Part shown: positions 18,003-26,637 of the stretch, one piece after another | Position numbering within the stretch: the first letter of the stretch is position 1 | Layout: each line of letters begins with the position of its first letter | Source: Bacteroidia bacterium | GTDB lineage: Bacteria; Bacteroidota; Bacteroidia; Flavobacteriales; Flavobacteriaceae | Length of the DNA stretch: 64,000 bases | Direction: 5' to 3' | Assembly (NCBI GenBank): GCA_030429955.1 | Contig: JAUIGO010000002.1 | Location: 1 to 64,000 of the forward strand | The notes under the pieces: model-generated | The model's input: the letters and a program-made list of their open reading frames with translations, nothing else | Database searches by the model: none | Told to the model about the DNA's origin: nothing | Translations under genes and position numbers: made by a program

Positions 18003-20762
18003 ATGACAAGTTTTATAAAAAATGTATTAGAAGATTTAAAAAAAAAGAACTCAGATTTTTCAAAACTTGTGTTTGTTTTACCTAGTAAACGTGCTGGTGT
18101 TGTATTAAAAAATGAGCTTTCCAATCTTAAAAAAACAACATTTTTTGCTCCAGACATTTTAAGTATTGAAGCGTTTGTTGAAGAACTTTCAAACTTAAAG
18201 TCAATACAAAATATAGAACTCCTTTTTTTGTTCTATAAAATTTACAAAGATAATACTGAAAAGGAATATCAAGAACCTTTCGATTCGTTTTCAAAATGGG
18301 CACAAATAATATTACAGGATTTTAATGAAATTGACAGGTATTTAATAAATACTGAAAGTATTTTTGATTATTTAAATGAAATTCAAAAAATAAATGCCAA
18401 TCATTGGTCTATTGAAAAAAATCAAACAGAATTTACTAAAAGATATCTAAAGTTCTGGTTAAAACTCAACCAATACTATACTGATTTTTCAAACTTGCTA
18501 ATAAATTTGGGTGTTGGATATCAAGGTTTAATATATAGGGAGGCCGTTGAAAATATTGAAAACTATATACAATCCAACCAACCCAAGCAACATGTTTTTC
18601 TTGGATTCAATGCCTTAAACACTGCCGAATCTAATATTATACAAGAATTACTTGAAAATGAAATGGCATCTATTTATTGGGATATAGATGTTGAATTTAT
18701 AAATTCTAAAATCCATAGCGCTGCTCACTTTATTAATTCACATAAAACAAAGTGGAATTATTATAAAACAAAATCTTTTAATTGGGTTTCCAGTAATTAC
18801 AAAACAGAAAAAAATATTGAAATTATTGGTGTGCCTCAAAATATTGGCCAAGCCAAAGTAATTGGCGAACTACTTTCTGATTTAAAAGAAAAGAAAAATC
18901 TTGCCGATGCAGCAGTAGTTTTAGGTGATGAGACGCTTTTAATTCCTATTCTGAATTCATTACCTAAAAACATTGGTGCGCTCAATATAACAATGGGGTT
19001 TCCCTTAAAAGACACGCCTTTAACTTCTTTATTTGAGCAATTGTTTATAATGCATTCACAAAATGAGTCTTCGTTTTATTTTAAAGATGTTATTTCCATA
19101 GTATCGCATCAATACATTCGTCCTTTATTTAAAATTTTGGATAAAGATGAAGCTTCTGAGTTAATAAAACATATCCAACAGAATAATTTAGTTTTTGTTT
19201 CTGAATCAAAATTGCTTTCGATTTCAAGTAAAAATAAACCTATAATTTCATTACTATTTGGTAATTGGAACAACCAACCAAAAACAGCTATCTCAAATAT
19301 TCTACGTATAATAATTTCAATTAAAAACAGCTTTGAATCAAAGAAAGAAAATGCTTTGGCTTTGGAGTATTTATATAGGTTTAATGAGGTTTTTAATATG
19401 CTTTTTGAGTTAAATTCAAAACATAACGCTATTACATCCATAAAAATATTACAAGGTTTATTCAGGGAACTTGTATCTTCTGAAACGCTAGATTTTAAAG
19501 GAGAGCCTTTAAAAGGATTACAAATAATGGGAATGTTGGAATCAAGAGTTCTAGACTTTGAAACCGTTATTATCTCTTCAGTAAATGAAGGAATTTTACC
19601 ATCAGGAAAAAGCAATAATTCATTTATTCCCTTTGATGTGAAATTAGAAAAGGGTTTACCAACTTATGCTGAAAAAGATGCTGTTTATACTTATCATTTT
19701 TACAGATTGCTACAACGTGCAAAAAATATATTTATCATTTATAATACAGAAGTTGATGCTCTGAATGGAGGTGAAAAAAGTAGATTTATCACACAACTAG
19801 AAATTGAAGGTATTCATAAAATAAAGCAGAAATTTATAAGTCCTAAAACACCAAAAATTGAAACAAAACCTAATATTATTTCAAAAAACGAAGCGATTAT
19901 TTCCAAACTCAAAGATATTTCCGCTAAGGGTTTTTCACCTTCATCATTAACATCTTACATCAGAAATCCGATAGATTTCTATTATGAAAAGGTTTTAGGC
20001 ATTAAAGAAACTGATGATGTAGAGGAAATTGTAGCTGCAAACACTTTGGGAACCATTATACATAATACTCTTGAGGGTTTTTATAAACCCTTGGAAGGAA
20101 GCAATCTTAATGTTGAATTGATAAAATTGATGATTTCTAGAATTGATGCTAGTGTAGAACATCATTTTTTGGATATTTACAAACAAGGTGATATTAAAAG
20201 TGGCAAAAACCTTATTATTTTTGAAATTGCCAAACGATACGTGTTTAATTTTTTAAACTTAGAAATAGATGCTTTAAAAGAAGGTAACACCATAAAAATT
20301 ATTAGCATTGAATCTGACTTAAATATTCCTATTGAGATAAGCGAATTAGGTTTTCCTATTCGGTTAAGGGGAAAAGTAGATCGTGTAGATGAGTACAATG
20401 GTACCACTAGAATTATAGATTATAAAACCGGAAAAGTAGACCAAAACAAGGTGCAACTTGAGCATTGGGAAGATGTAATTACTGATTATGACAAATACAG
20501 TAAAAGTTTTCAGGTATTATGCTATGCATTGATGATAAATAATGAAGCTCGAATTAATGATAATACTGAAGGAGGTATTATCTCGTTTAAAAATTTAAGT
20601 TCAGGTTTTATAAAGTTTTATAAGCTAGATAGAGAGGGTGGAAAATTGCAAAAAAATTCAAATATCAATCAAACCGTTTTAAATGCTTTCTCTCAAGAGC
20701 TTAAGAAGCTGATTTTAGAGATTTTTGATCCTAAAATAGATTTTATTGAAAAAGAAGCTTAG
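18003..20762 (+). CDS. AddB-like PD-(D/E)XK nuclease
   Basis: 919 residues. The N-terminal part has a degenerate helicase fold beginning with FVLPSKRAGVVLKNEL, as in AddB proteins that lack a working Walker A. The C-terminal RecB-type nuclease shows RGKVDRVDEYNG and TRIIDYKTGKVD (about residues 785-815). AddB enzymes of Firmicutes carry cysteines for an iron-sulfur cluster here; this protein has YIRNPIDFYYEKVLG with no Cys, so no such cluster is expected. It probably works with the AddA-like protein at 12083 in double-strand break repair. Confidence 0.82.
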   Translation: MTSFIKNVLEDLKKKNSDFSKLVFVLPSKRAGVVLKNELSNLKKTTFFAPDILSIEAFVEELSNLKSIQNIELLFLFYKIYKDNTEKEYQEPFDSFSKWAQIILQDFNEIDRYLINTESIFDYLNEIQKINANHWSIEKNQTEFTKRYLKFWLKLNQYYTDFSNLLINLGVGYQGLIYREAVENIENYIQSNQPKQHVFLGFNALNTAESNIIQELLENEMASIYWDIDVEFINSKIHSAAHFINSHKTKWNYYKTKSFNWVSSNYKTEKNIEIIGVPQNIGQAKVIGELLSDLKEKKNLADAAVVLGDETLLIPILNSLPKNIGALNITMGFPLKDTPLTSLFEQLFIMHSQNESSFYFKDVISIVSHQYIRPLFKILDKDEASELIKHIQQNNLVFVSESKLLSISSKNKPIISLLFGNWNNQPKTAISNILRIIISIKNSFESKKENALALEYLYRFNEVFNMLFELNSKHNAITSIKILQGLFRELVSSETLDFKGEPLKGLQIMGMLESRVLDFETVIISSVNEGILPSGKSNNSFIPFDVKLEKGLPTYAEKDAVYTYHFYRLLQRAKNIFIIYNTEVDALNGGEKSRFITQLEIEGIHKIKQKFISPKTPKIETKPNIISKNEAIISKLKDISAKGFSPSSLTSYIRNPIDFYYEKVLGIKETDDVEEIVAANTLGTIIHNTLEGFYKPLEGSNLNVELIKLMISRIDASVEHHFLDIYKQGDIKSGKNLIIFEIAKRYVFNFLNLEIDALKEGNTIKIISIESDLNIPIEISELGFPIRLRGKVDRVDEYNGTTRIIDYKTGKVDQNKVQLEHWEDVITDYDKYSKSFQVLCYALMINNEARINDNTEGGIISFKNLSSGFIKFYKLDREGGKLQKNSNINQTVLNAFSQELKKLILEIFDPKIDFIEKEA

Positions 20763-20772
20763 TTATTCATGC

Positions 20773-20808
20773 TAAAAAAGCTCGCCTTCGCACAAGGCTT
20801 CGGCGAGC
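20773..20808 (-). terminator. Terminator downstream of tRNA-Ala
   Basis: GCTCGCC (20780-20786) pairs with GGCGAGC (20802-20808), with an inner GCCTT/AAGGC pairing possible. Reading leftward, the stem is followed by a run of T, so it ends the tRNA transcript. Confidence 0.75.
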
Positions 20809-20813
20809 GAAAG

Positions 20814-20887
20814 TGGAGAAGATCGGGCTCGAACCGACGACCTCTTGACTGCCAGTCAAGCGCTCTAGCCAACTGAGCTACATCCCC
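20814..20887 (-). tRNA. tRNA-Ala(GGC)
   Basis: 74 nt on the minus strand. The anticodon stem CTTGA/TCAAG encloses loop CTGGCAG, anticodon GGC, decoding GCC/GCT. The acceptor stem has the alanine identity pair G3-U70. The T arm has loop TTCGAGC. One T-T mismatch occurs at acceptor position 6-67. CCA is not encoded. It has its own terminator. Confidence 0.93.
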
Positions 20888-20893
20888 AAAATT

Positions 20894-21688
20894 TTACTTC
20901 ATCCCGCTCAACACCAAAACAGGTCTTGGACTATGAAAGTCTTTCTTTAAAATAGTGTTTTTCTCCCATTTTTTAGTGAAGAAACCTCGTTTACGCCTTA
21001 CTACACACAACATATCGGGATCGTTAGATTTATAATGTTCCAGAACACCTTGAAACGTTGTTGCATTCTCAGTTTTTGTTATGTCACTTACGATGCTTTT
21101 TAATTTGTCATTCACATCAAAATCACCTTCATTATAATAGGTCGTTTTTACCAACAATAAGTTTACAGTAGCTTTAAATTGTTCTTTTATGTCTACCAAT
21201 GGTTTTAAAACACCCTTCTTCTTTATGATAGCAGATTTAACTGCAAATAATATTTTAGTAATTGGTTTAAATGTATATCCTTCTGGAACTATTAAGGCAG
21301 GAATTTGTGTTTGTTTGATGATTTTTCCAGAAGTTTTACCTAAAAATACTTCGTCTTTAACTGAAGTTGTTCTCGGCTCTATTAAAATTAAATCGATGTC
21401 TGCTGCCTTACATGCTAATTCTAAGGTGTCTATTAAATCACCTTTTAGCACTTTTACAATAACCTCAACGCCTTTAGTGTCTATTTTAGATACTAACTTC
21501 TTTAAATGCTCTTTGCTTTCTCTTTCTAAAATATGATCCACTTTAATCATAGTTCCTGCTTTTGTATATACATTGTAAACTTGCACAATGTAAAGCTTTG
21601 CATTAAACTCTTTGGCAAAATCAACTGCATATTGCAAATGACTTTTTACGTTTTTTGACGTACCTACAGGAACTAAAATATTCTTCAT
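20894..21688 (-). CDS. Universal stress protein, tandem UspA-type
   Basis: 264 residues, consistent with two fused Usp domains. The first starts MKNILVPVGTSKNVKSHLQYA and ends LGKTSGKIIKQTQIPALIVPEG, the second begins at about residue 150 (ITKILFAVKSAII) and is more diverged. Usp proteins are cytoplasmic nucleotide-binding proteins linked to stress survival. ATG at 21688 is chosen over a TTG six bases earlier. The stop lies 6 bp from the tRNA-Ala 5' end on the same strand. Confidence 0.85.
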   Translation of the reverse strand: MKNILVPVGTSKNVKSHLQYAVDFAKEFNAKLYIVQVYNVYTKAGTMIKVDHILERESKEHLKKLVSKIDTKGVEVIVKVLKGDLIDTLELACKAADIDLILIEPRTTSVKDEVFLGKTSGKIIKQTQIPALIVPEGYTFKPITKILFAVKSAIIKKKGVLKPLVDIKEQFKATVNLLLVKTTYYNEGDFDVNDKLKSIVSDITKTENATTFQGVLEHYKSNDPDMLCVVRRKRGFFTKKWEKNTILKKDFHSPRPVLVLSGMK

Positions 21689-21729
21689 ATTCAAAATTTT
21701 AAAGACTAAATTTACTGAAAATTATACTG

Positions 21730-21737
21730 CAAAAATA
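21730..21737 (-). promoter_or_regulatory. -7 promoter element of the stress protein gene
   Basis: TATTTTTG on the minus strand, full match to TAnnTTTG, 42 bases before the ATG. Confidence 0.55.
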
Positions 21738-21769
21738 AACATTAATAATAATAAGTTCTAAAAAGAATT

Positions 21770-23104
21770 TTGAACACTACAATTACTTTAAAACATATTA
21801 ATAAACTGGCCATTCCTGCTTTGATTTCTGGAGTTTCCGAGCCTATTTTATCGTTAACAGATGCTGCCATTGTTGGAAATATTGAAGTAAATGCGACCGA
21901 ATCATTAGCTGCTGTTGGTATTGTAACTACATTTTTATCAATGCTTATTTGGGTTCTTGGTCAAACACGTAGTGCTATTTCTTCACTTGTATCACAATAT
22001 TTAGGAGCTAATAATCTGGACGCTATTAAATCACTTCCTGCACAAGCTATTTTTATTATCACCTCATTAAGTATATTGATAATTATTACCACGTATCCTT
22101 TTGCGACCTCTATTTTTAAACTTTATAATGCCTCAAATTTAATATTGGATTACAGTGTAGATTATTATAAAATTCGTGTTTTTGGGTTCCCATTTACCCT
22201 TTTCACAATTGCTGTTTTCGGAACCTTTAGAGGGCTTCAAAACACCTATTATCCAATGCTTATAGCAATTGTTGGTACAATTGTCAACATTGTTTTAGAT
22301 GTTGTTTTGGTTTATGGTGTTGATGGATTAATACCTGCTATGAATATTAAAGGAGCGGCTTATGCTAGCGTTTTTGCACAACTCATTATGGCTGTTTTGT
22401 CTGTTTATTACTTATTAAGAAAAACCGAGATTTCGCTAAAACCGACGTTTCCTTTTAACAAAGAAATAAAGAATTTCACATTGATGATTTTTAATTTATT
22501 TATCAGAACAATAGCCTTGAATGTTACCTTATACTTCGCAAGTGCATTTTCAACAAGTTATGGTAAAGAATACATTGCAGCCTATACAATAGCAATTAAT
22601 CTATGGTTCCTTGGTGCTTTTATTGTTGATGGTTACTCTAGTGCTGGAAACATCCTGTCTGGAAAACTTTATGGTCAGAAAAACTATAAAGCGCTCGTTC
22701 AATTGAGTAACAAGCTCATCAAATATGGTATATTTTTAGGGATTACTATTGCAATCATTGGTGGTCTTTTATATTATCCTATTGGAAATATATTCACTGA
22801 TGATCCCGAAGTTCTGAATCAGTTTTACAATGTGTTTTGGATTGTTTTAGCGATGCAGCCATTTTGTGCGCTTGCCTTTATTTTTGATGGTGTATTTAAA
22901 GGTCTTGGCAAAATGAAGTATTTAAGGAATGTCTTATTATTTTCAACTTTCGTTGTTTTTGTGCCCATTCTGTTTTGGTTAGATGCCTTAGATTATAAGT
23001 TATATGCTATTTTTGTTGCAATGACTTTCTGGATTATCGCCAGAGGATTGCCATTAATCATAAAATTTAGAAAACAATTTTTATCACTCTCACAAAAGAT
23101 GTAA
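21770..23104 (+). CDS. MATE family efflux transporter
   Basis: A 444-residue inner membrane protein with about 12 hydrophobic helices in two MatE halves (LAIPALISGVSEPILSLTDA at the front, and the second half from about residue 230). MATE proteins export cationic drugs and metabolites in exchange for sodium or protons. The likely start is TTG at 21770, because no ATG precedes the first helix. Substrate unknown. Confidence 0.9.
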   Translation: MNTTITLKHINKLAIPALISGVSEPILSLTDAAIVGNIEVNATESLAAVGIVTTFLSMLIWVLGQTRSAISSLVSQYLGANNLDAIKSLPAQAIFIITSLSILIIITTYPFATSIFKLYNASNLILDYSVDYYKIRVFGFPFTLFTIAVFGTFRGLQNTYYPMLIAIVGTIVNIVLDVVLVYGVDGLIPAMNIKGAAYASVFAQLIMAVLSVYYLLRKTEISLKPTFPFNKEIKNFTLMIFNLFIRTIALNVTLYFASAFSTSYGKEYIAAYTIAINLWFLGAFIVDGYSSAGNILSGKLYGQKNYKALVQLSNKLIKYGIFLGITIAIIGGLLYYPIGNIFTDDPEVLNQFYNVFWIVLAMQPFCALAFIFDGVFKGLGKMKYLRNVLLFSTFVVFVPILFWLDALDYKLYAIFVAMTFWIIARGLPLIIKFRKQFLSLSQKM

Positions 23105-23126
23105 TTTTAACTTAATTATATTATTT

Positions 23127-23300
23127 ATGGTATTAGCAACAATAATCCAAGATGTTGAAATCGAAGAAAAAATAAAAAACGCTCCTGATAGTAGTTATGA
23201 GATTGGCGTTTTCATTGGTTCAATGTTACCTTTTGTAGTTTTAGTCGTTATTGCCTATTTAATCTATAGGCATCACAAGAACAAAATAAAAAACGAATAA
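23127..23300 (+). CDS. Small single-pass membrane protein, 57 aa
   Basis: ATG at 23127 opens 57 codons: an acidic N-terminal part (DVEIEEKIKNAPDSS), one hydrophobic helix (IGSMLPFVVLVVIAYLIY) and a basic tail (RHHKNKIKNE), giving an inside-positive C-terminus. It follows the MATE gene by 22 bp on the same strand and is followed by another tiny membrane protein. I do not recognise a family. The clean amphipathic layout argues against chance. Confidence 0.6.
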   Translation: MVLATIIQDVEIEEKIKNAPDSSYEIGVFIGSMLPFVVLVVIAYLIYRHHKNKIKNE

Positions 23301-23318
23301 CCTTAATCTTTTATAATT

Positions 23319-23393
23319 ATGAACAGAATCTTTTTAATACTAGCAATCGTTTTAATAATTATCTATTTTTATAATAAATACAAGAGACGCTAA
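23319..23393 (+). CDS. Tiny membrane peptide, 24 aa
   Basis: ATG at 23319 encodes MNRIFLILAIVLII then YFYNKYKRR, a short hydrophobic helix with a basic tail. Its stop touches the stop of the convergent oxygenase gene (23394). It could be co-transcribed with the MATE gene and the 57-aa protein. Only the composition supports it. Confidence 0.45.
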   Translation: MNRIFLILAIVLIIIYFYNKYKRR

Positions 23394-24035
23394 TTACCTT
23401 GTTTTTAGCCAACCTGTAATGCTCATTCGTTGTTTGTTTACAGGTTTAACCTCGTGTTCAATAATCTGACTTTCAAAAATAACAACACGACCTGGAAATG
23501 GATAAATAACTTTTTCTGTTTCCTCTCCATTTTCGTTTAAATACAAAACCAATTCACCTCCATTTTCTGGCAACCAACCATCTTCATTTAAATAACACAC
23601 AATAGATAGTTTACGCCTGTCATCATTTTGAAACGTATCAATATGCCTCTTATAATAAGTGCCTTCAGGATATAAGGCATAATGAAATTCTTTATGTATA
23701 ATACCTAAAAAGCAGGTTTTGTTTAAATAATTTATAAGGTTGTTTATCTTGTTAAAAAATAACGATTCAGCTTTGTTGGCTTTTAGTTCATCTATCCATA
23801 GAATAACATCACCGCGAATCGATTTTACAATAATCTCGTTAACACGATTCCCAATAGCCGCTTTTTTAAACGCATCTTCTTCATGCTTTTCAATTAATGA
23901 TTGTCTCAACAAAGAAACTTCTTCATCTGTAAAAAAATCCTCAACAATACAATATTGTTGCGCTAAAATATTCTCTATAATACGCTCGTATTGAGGGTTT
24001 TCTATAAAAGGAATTTCTTCAAATAGCTGATTCAT
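23394..24035 (-). CDS. 2-oxoglutarate/Fe(II)-dependent oxygenase, prolyl-hydroxylase type
   Basis: 213 residues. The iron-binding HxD...H triad is visible as HIDTF and later IIEHEVKP, with the 2-oxoglutarate-binding Arg in KQRMSITGW. A DSBH core surrounds it (KLSIVCYLNEDGW, GELVLYLNENG). Such enzymes hydroxylate proteins or small molecules; the substrate is unknown. ATG at 24035 (MNQLFEEIPF) is chosen; an upstream TTG would put the promoter inside the gene. Confidence 0.88.
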   Translation of the reverse strand: MNQLFEEIPFIENPQYERIIENILAQQYCIVEDFFTDEEVSLLRQSLIEKHEEDAFKKAAIGNRVNEIIVKSIRGDVILWIDELKANKAESLFFNKINNLINYLNKTCFLGIIHKEFHYALYPEGTYYKRHIDTFQNDDRRKLSIVCYLNEDGWLPENGGELVLYLNENGEETEKVIYPFPGRVVIFESQIIEHEVKPVNKQRMSITGWLKTR

Positions 24036-24062
24036 AATTAGCGTCAATAACTTAAAAGCGCG

Positions 24063-24070
24063 CAAATGTA
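24063..24070 (-). promoter_or_regulatory. -7 promoter element of the oxygenase gene
   Basis: TACATTTG on the minus strand, full match, 27 bases before the ATG at 24035. Confidence 0.6.
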
Positions 24071-24083
24071 ATCTAAAAAGCAA

Positions 24084-24109
24084 TTGCTTTTACAAAATGA
24101 ATATCTTTG
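24084..24109 (+). promoter_or_regulatory. Promoter of queD-lpxH
   Basis: TTG at 24084 and TATCTTTG at 24102-24109, 15 bases apart (slightly short of the usual 17-23). The start codon follows 18 bases later. Confidence 0.55.
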
Positions 24110-24127
24110 CACTGAAAATGAATAGCA

Positions 24128-24580
24128 ATGAGCAATATTAGAATTACAAAACAGTTCTCTTTTGAAACTGGTCATGCGCTTTATGGTTACGATGGAAAGT
24201 GTAAAAATGTTCACGGTCATAGTTACCGTTTGGATGTTACAGTAATTGGAAAACCCATCTCAGATAACTCTAATGTGAAATATGGAATGGTGATTGATTT
24301 TGGCGATTTAAAAAAAATTGTGAAAGAAGAGATTGTTGATGTATTTGACCATGCTACGGTTTTCAACAAAAACACACCACATGTTGAACTGGCTAAAGAA
24401 CTTGAAAGTAGAGATCATAATGTGTTGCTTGTTGATTATCAGCCAACCAGTGAAATGATGGTGATTGATTTTGCAGAAAAAATAAAAACTCGCCTCCCAA
24501 AAAATATTGAATTATTCTCTCTAAAACTCCAAGAAACCGCAACCAGTTTTGCTGAATGGTTTGCAAGCGATAATGAATAA
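24128..24580 (+). CDS. queD: 6-carboxytetrahydropterin synthase
   Basis: Converts 7,8-dihydroneopterin triphosphate to 6-carboxytetrahydropterin in queuosine synthesis. 150 residues, with zinc-binding His in ETGHALYGYDGK and VHGHSYRLDV, the catalytic Cys in GKCKNVHGH, and a late DHATVFN segment. Related PTPS enzymes differ mainly by the Cys context, so queD is likely but not proven. It overlaps lpxH by 8 bases. Confidence 0.88.
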   Translation: MSNIRITKQFSFETGHALYGYDGKCKNVHGHSYRLDVTVIGKPISDNSNVKYGMVIDFGDLKKIVKEEIVDVFDHATVFNKNTPHVELAKELESRDHNVLLVDYQPTSEMMVIDFAEKIKTRLPKNIELFSLKLQETATSFAEWFASDNE

Positions 24581-25343
24581 AGCCACTCACATAAAAGTTC
24601 CGGAAGGAAAGAAAATCTATTTTTCTTCAGACAATCATTTGGGTGCGCCAACTCAAAAAGAGTCGCTTCCTCGTGAGAAAAAATTTGTGGCTTGGTTAGA
24701 TGAAATTAAAGACAATGCTGCTGCTATATTCCTTTTGGGCGATTTGTTTGACTTTTGGTTTGAATACAAAAAAGTAGTACCTAAAGGTTTTACAAGAACT
24801 TTAGGAAAACTAGCTGAAATTTCAGACTCTGGTATTCCTATTTACTATTTTGTTGGCAATCACGATTTATGGATGAATGGCTATTTTGAAGAAGAACTCA
24901 ACATTCCTGTGTTTCACAAACCACAAGAGTTTTTCTTCAACCAAACTTCTTTTTTAATTGGTCATGGTGATGGCTTAGGTCCAGGTGATAAGGGTTACAA
25001 ACGCATGAAAAAAGTATTTACAAACCCATTTAGTAAATGGTTGTTTCGTTGGCTGCATCCCGATTTAGGTGTGCGCTTAGCACAATACATGAGCGTTAAA
25101 AACAAGTTGATTTCTGGTGATGAGGATGAAAAATTCTTAGGTGAAGATAAAGAATGGTTAATACAATATTGCAAGCGTAAACTTCAAGAAAATCATCGCG
25201 ATTATTTTGTGTTTGGACACAGGCATTTACCTTTGGAAATCGATTTAGAACCCAATTCAAAATACATCAATTTAGGTGATTGGATAAGCTATTACACTTA
25301 TGGTGTGTTTGATGGTAAAAAAATGGAGTTAAAAAAGTACTAA
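24573..25343 (+). CDS. lpxH: UDP-2,3-diacylglucosamine diphosphatase (LpxH-type)
   Basis: Hydrolyses UDP-diacylglucosamine to lipid X in lipid A synthesis. 256 residues of calcineurin-fold metallophosphatase: FSSDNHLGAP, FLLGDLFDFWFEY, FVGNHDLWMNG, IGHGDGLGPGDKGYK and FVFGHRHLP hold the metal ligands. The start is ATG at 24573 inside the end of queD; an in-frame start 24 bases upstream would overlap more. Convergent with the MFS gene, stops overlapping by 4 bp. Confidence 0.88.
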   Translation: MNKATHIKVPEGKKIYFSSDNHLGAPTQKESLPREKKFVAWLDEIKDNAAAIFLLGDLFDFWFEYKKVVPKGFTRTLGKLAEISDSGIPIYYFVGNHDLWMNGYFEEELNIPVFHKPQEFFFNQTSFLIGHGDGLGPGDKGYKRMKKVFTNPFSKWLFRWLHPDLGVRLAQYMSVKNKLISGDEDEKFLGEDKEWLIQYCKRKLQENHRDYFVFGHRHLPLEIDLEPNSKYINLGDWISYYTYGVFDGKKMELKKY

Positions 25344-26608
25344 TCGTCTTTCTCGTGCTCTTCTAAATCTTTGGTTAAGTCTAATTTTCTAAACGAAGGT
25401 GACACAATTCCAGTTGTGACTACAGTAATCAATGTCATAGTTCCGCCAAAAACCACTGCTGTTACTGTTCCCATTAGTTTTGCAGTCAAGCCACTTTCAA
25501 AGGCTCCTAACTCGTTTGATGAACCAACAAACATTGAATTTACTGATGCGACGCGACCTCTCATATTATCAGGTGTTTTGAGTTGTAAGATGGTTTGGCG
25601 AATAACCATTGACACACCATCTGTAACTCCGCTAAAGAATAGCGCAACCACAGAAATCCAGAATATTGAAGAAAGACCAAACACAATAATACAAACTCCA
25701 AAACCAAAGATCGCTCCCAGTAATTTCATTCCTGCATTTTTACTTATTGGAATATAGGCTGTGACAAGCATGGTCAAAAAAGCACCAACAGCAGGAGCAG
25801 CACGTAACACGCCAAACCCTTCACTTCCAACTTTTAAAATGTCTTGTGCAAATATTGGTAAAAGCGCTACTGCGCCACCAAATAATACGGCAACCATATC
25901 TAAGGTTAGCGCTCCTAATATAGCTTTGGTTTTATAAACAAAACGAATCCCTTCTTTCAAGCTTTGAAGAACAGGCTCACCGATTTTTGGATTTAGAATT
26001 GGTTTTTTAGAAATCCTTAATAGGTTGATTAATGCTAAAAACGAAAATCCAACAACCACACAAAGTGACCAATGCACACCAATCCAAGCAATAGATAGTC
26101 CTGCTACAGCTGGTCCAATAACTGATGCTACTTGCCATGTAGAGCTACTCCAAGTAGCAGCATTTGGATATAATTTTTTAGGAACAATTAAAGCAATTAA
26201 CGAAAATACTGTTGGCCCAATAAAGGCTCTGACCAAACCACCACAAAATACAAAAAAGTAAATGCCATATAAAATGGTTTGGGTTGACCAACCTTCAACA
26301 ACTTTTGGCCACGTTAATAAAAACAACCCTAAACTAATTATGGTAAATCCAATGATGCACTTAATTAAAAGTGTGCGCTTTTCTTTTTGATCAACAATGT
26401 GTCCTGCAAATAATGCCATGCCAACTGCTGGAATCACTTCCATGAGACCAATTAATCCAAGCGACCAAGGATCTTTTGTTATAGAATACACTTCCCATTC
26501 TATGATAATAAATTGCATAGACCATGCAAAAACCAAGGCAAAACGGACTAATAAAAATATGTTGAATTCTTTAATTCGTAAGGCTGCGTAAGGGTCTTTT
26601 TTTGCCAT
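25340..26608 (-). CDS. MFS transporter
   Basis: 422 residues with about 12 transmembrane segments, resembling the enterobactin-exporter-like MFS group (GLIGLMEVIPAVGMALFAGHI, DGVSMVIRQTILQLKTPDNMRGRV). The substrate is unknown. The frame stays open to an ATG at 26638, but that extension is the translation of a REP-like hairpin (26611-26635), so ATG at 26608 (MAKKDPYAALRI) is the real start. It follows recJ. Confidence 0.87.
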   Translation of the reverse strand: MAKKDPYAALRIKEFNIFLLVRFALVFAWSMQFIIIEWEVYSITKDPWSLGLIGLMEVIPAVGMALFAGHIVDQKEKRTLLIKCIIGFTIISLGLFLLTWPKVVEGWSTQTILYGIYFFVFCGGLVRAFIGPTVFSLIALIVPKKLYPNAATWSSSTWQVASVIGPAVAGLSIAWIGVHWSLCVVVGFSFLALINLLRISKKPILNPKIGEPVLQSLKEGIRFVYKTKAILGALTLDMVAVLFGGAVALLPIFAQDILKVGSEGFGVLRAAPAVGAFLTMLVTAYIPISKNAGMKLLGAIFGFGVCIIVFGLSSIFWISVVALFFSGVTDGVSMVIRQTILQLKTPDNMRGRVASVNSMFVGSSNELGAFESGLTAKLMGTVTAVVFGGTMTLITVVTTGIVSPSFRKLDLTKDLEEHEKDD

Positions 26609-26610
26609 AT

Positions 26611-26635
26611 CTATTTCCTGCGAAGGCAGGAATCT
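26611..26635. repeat. REP-like hairpin, copy 3
   Basis: ATTTCCTGC and GCAGGAATCT form the same hairpin as at 7143, 8965 and 29434. It fills the 29-bp gap between the recJ stop and the MFS start. Confidence 0.7.
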
Positions 26636-26637
26636 CA

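Noticed and set aside
21189-21536. A 115-codon frame opposite the stress protein gene
   Set aside because: It is antisense to a well-supported gene and has no domain or composition of its own. Similar antisense frames opposite recJ, hsdR, the MFS gene and the AddB-like gene were discarded for the same reason.
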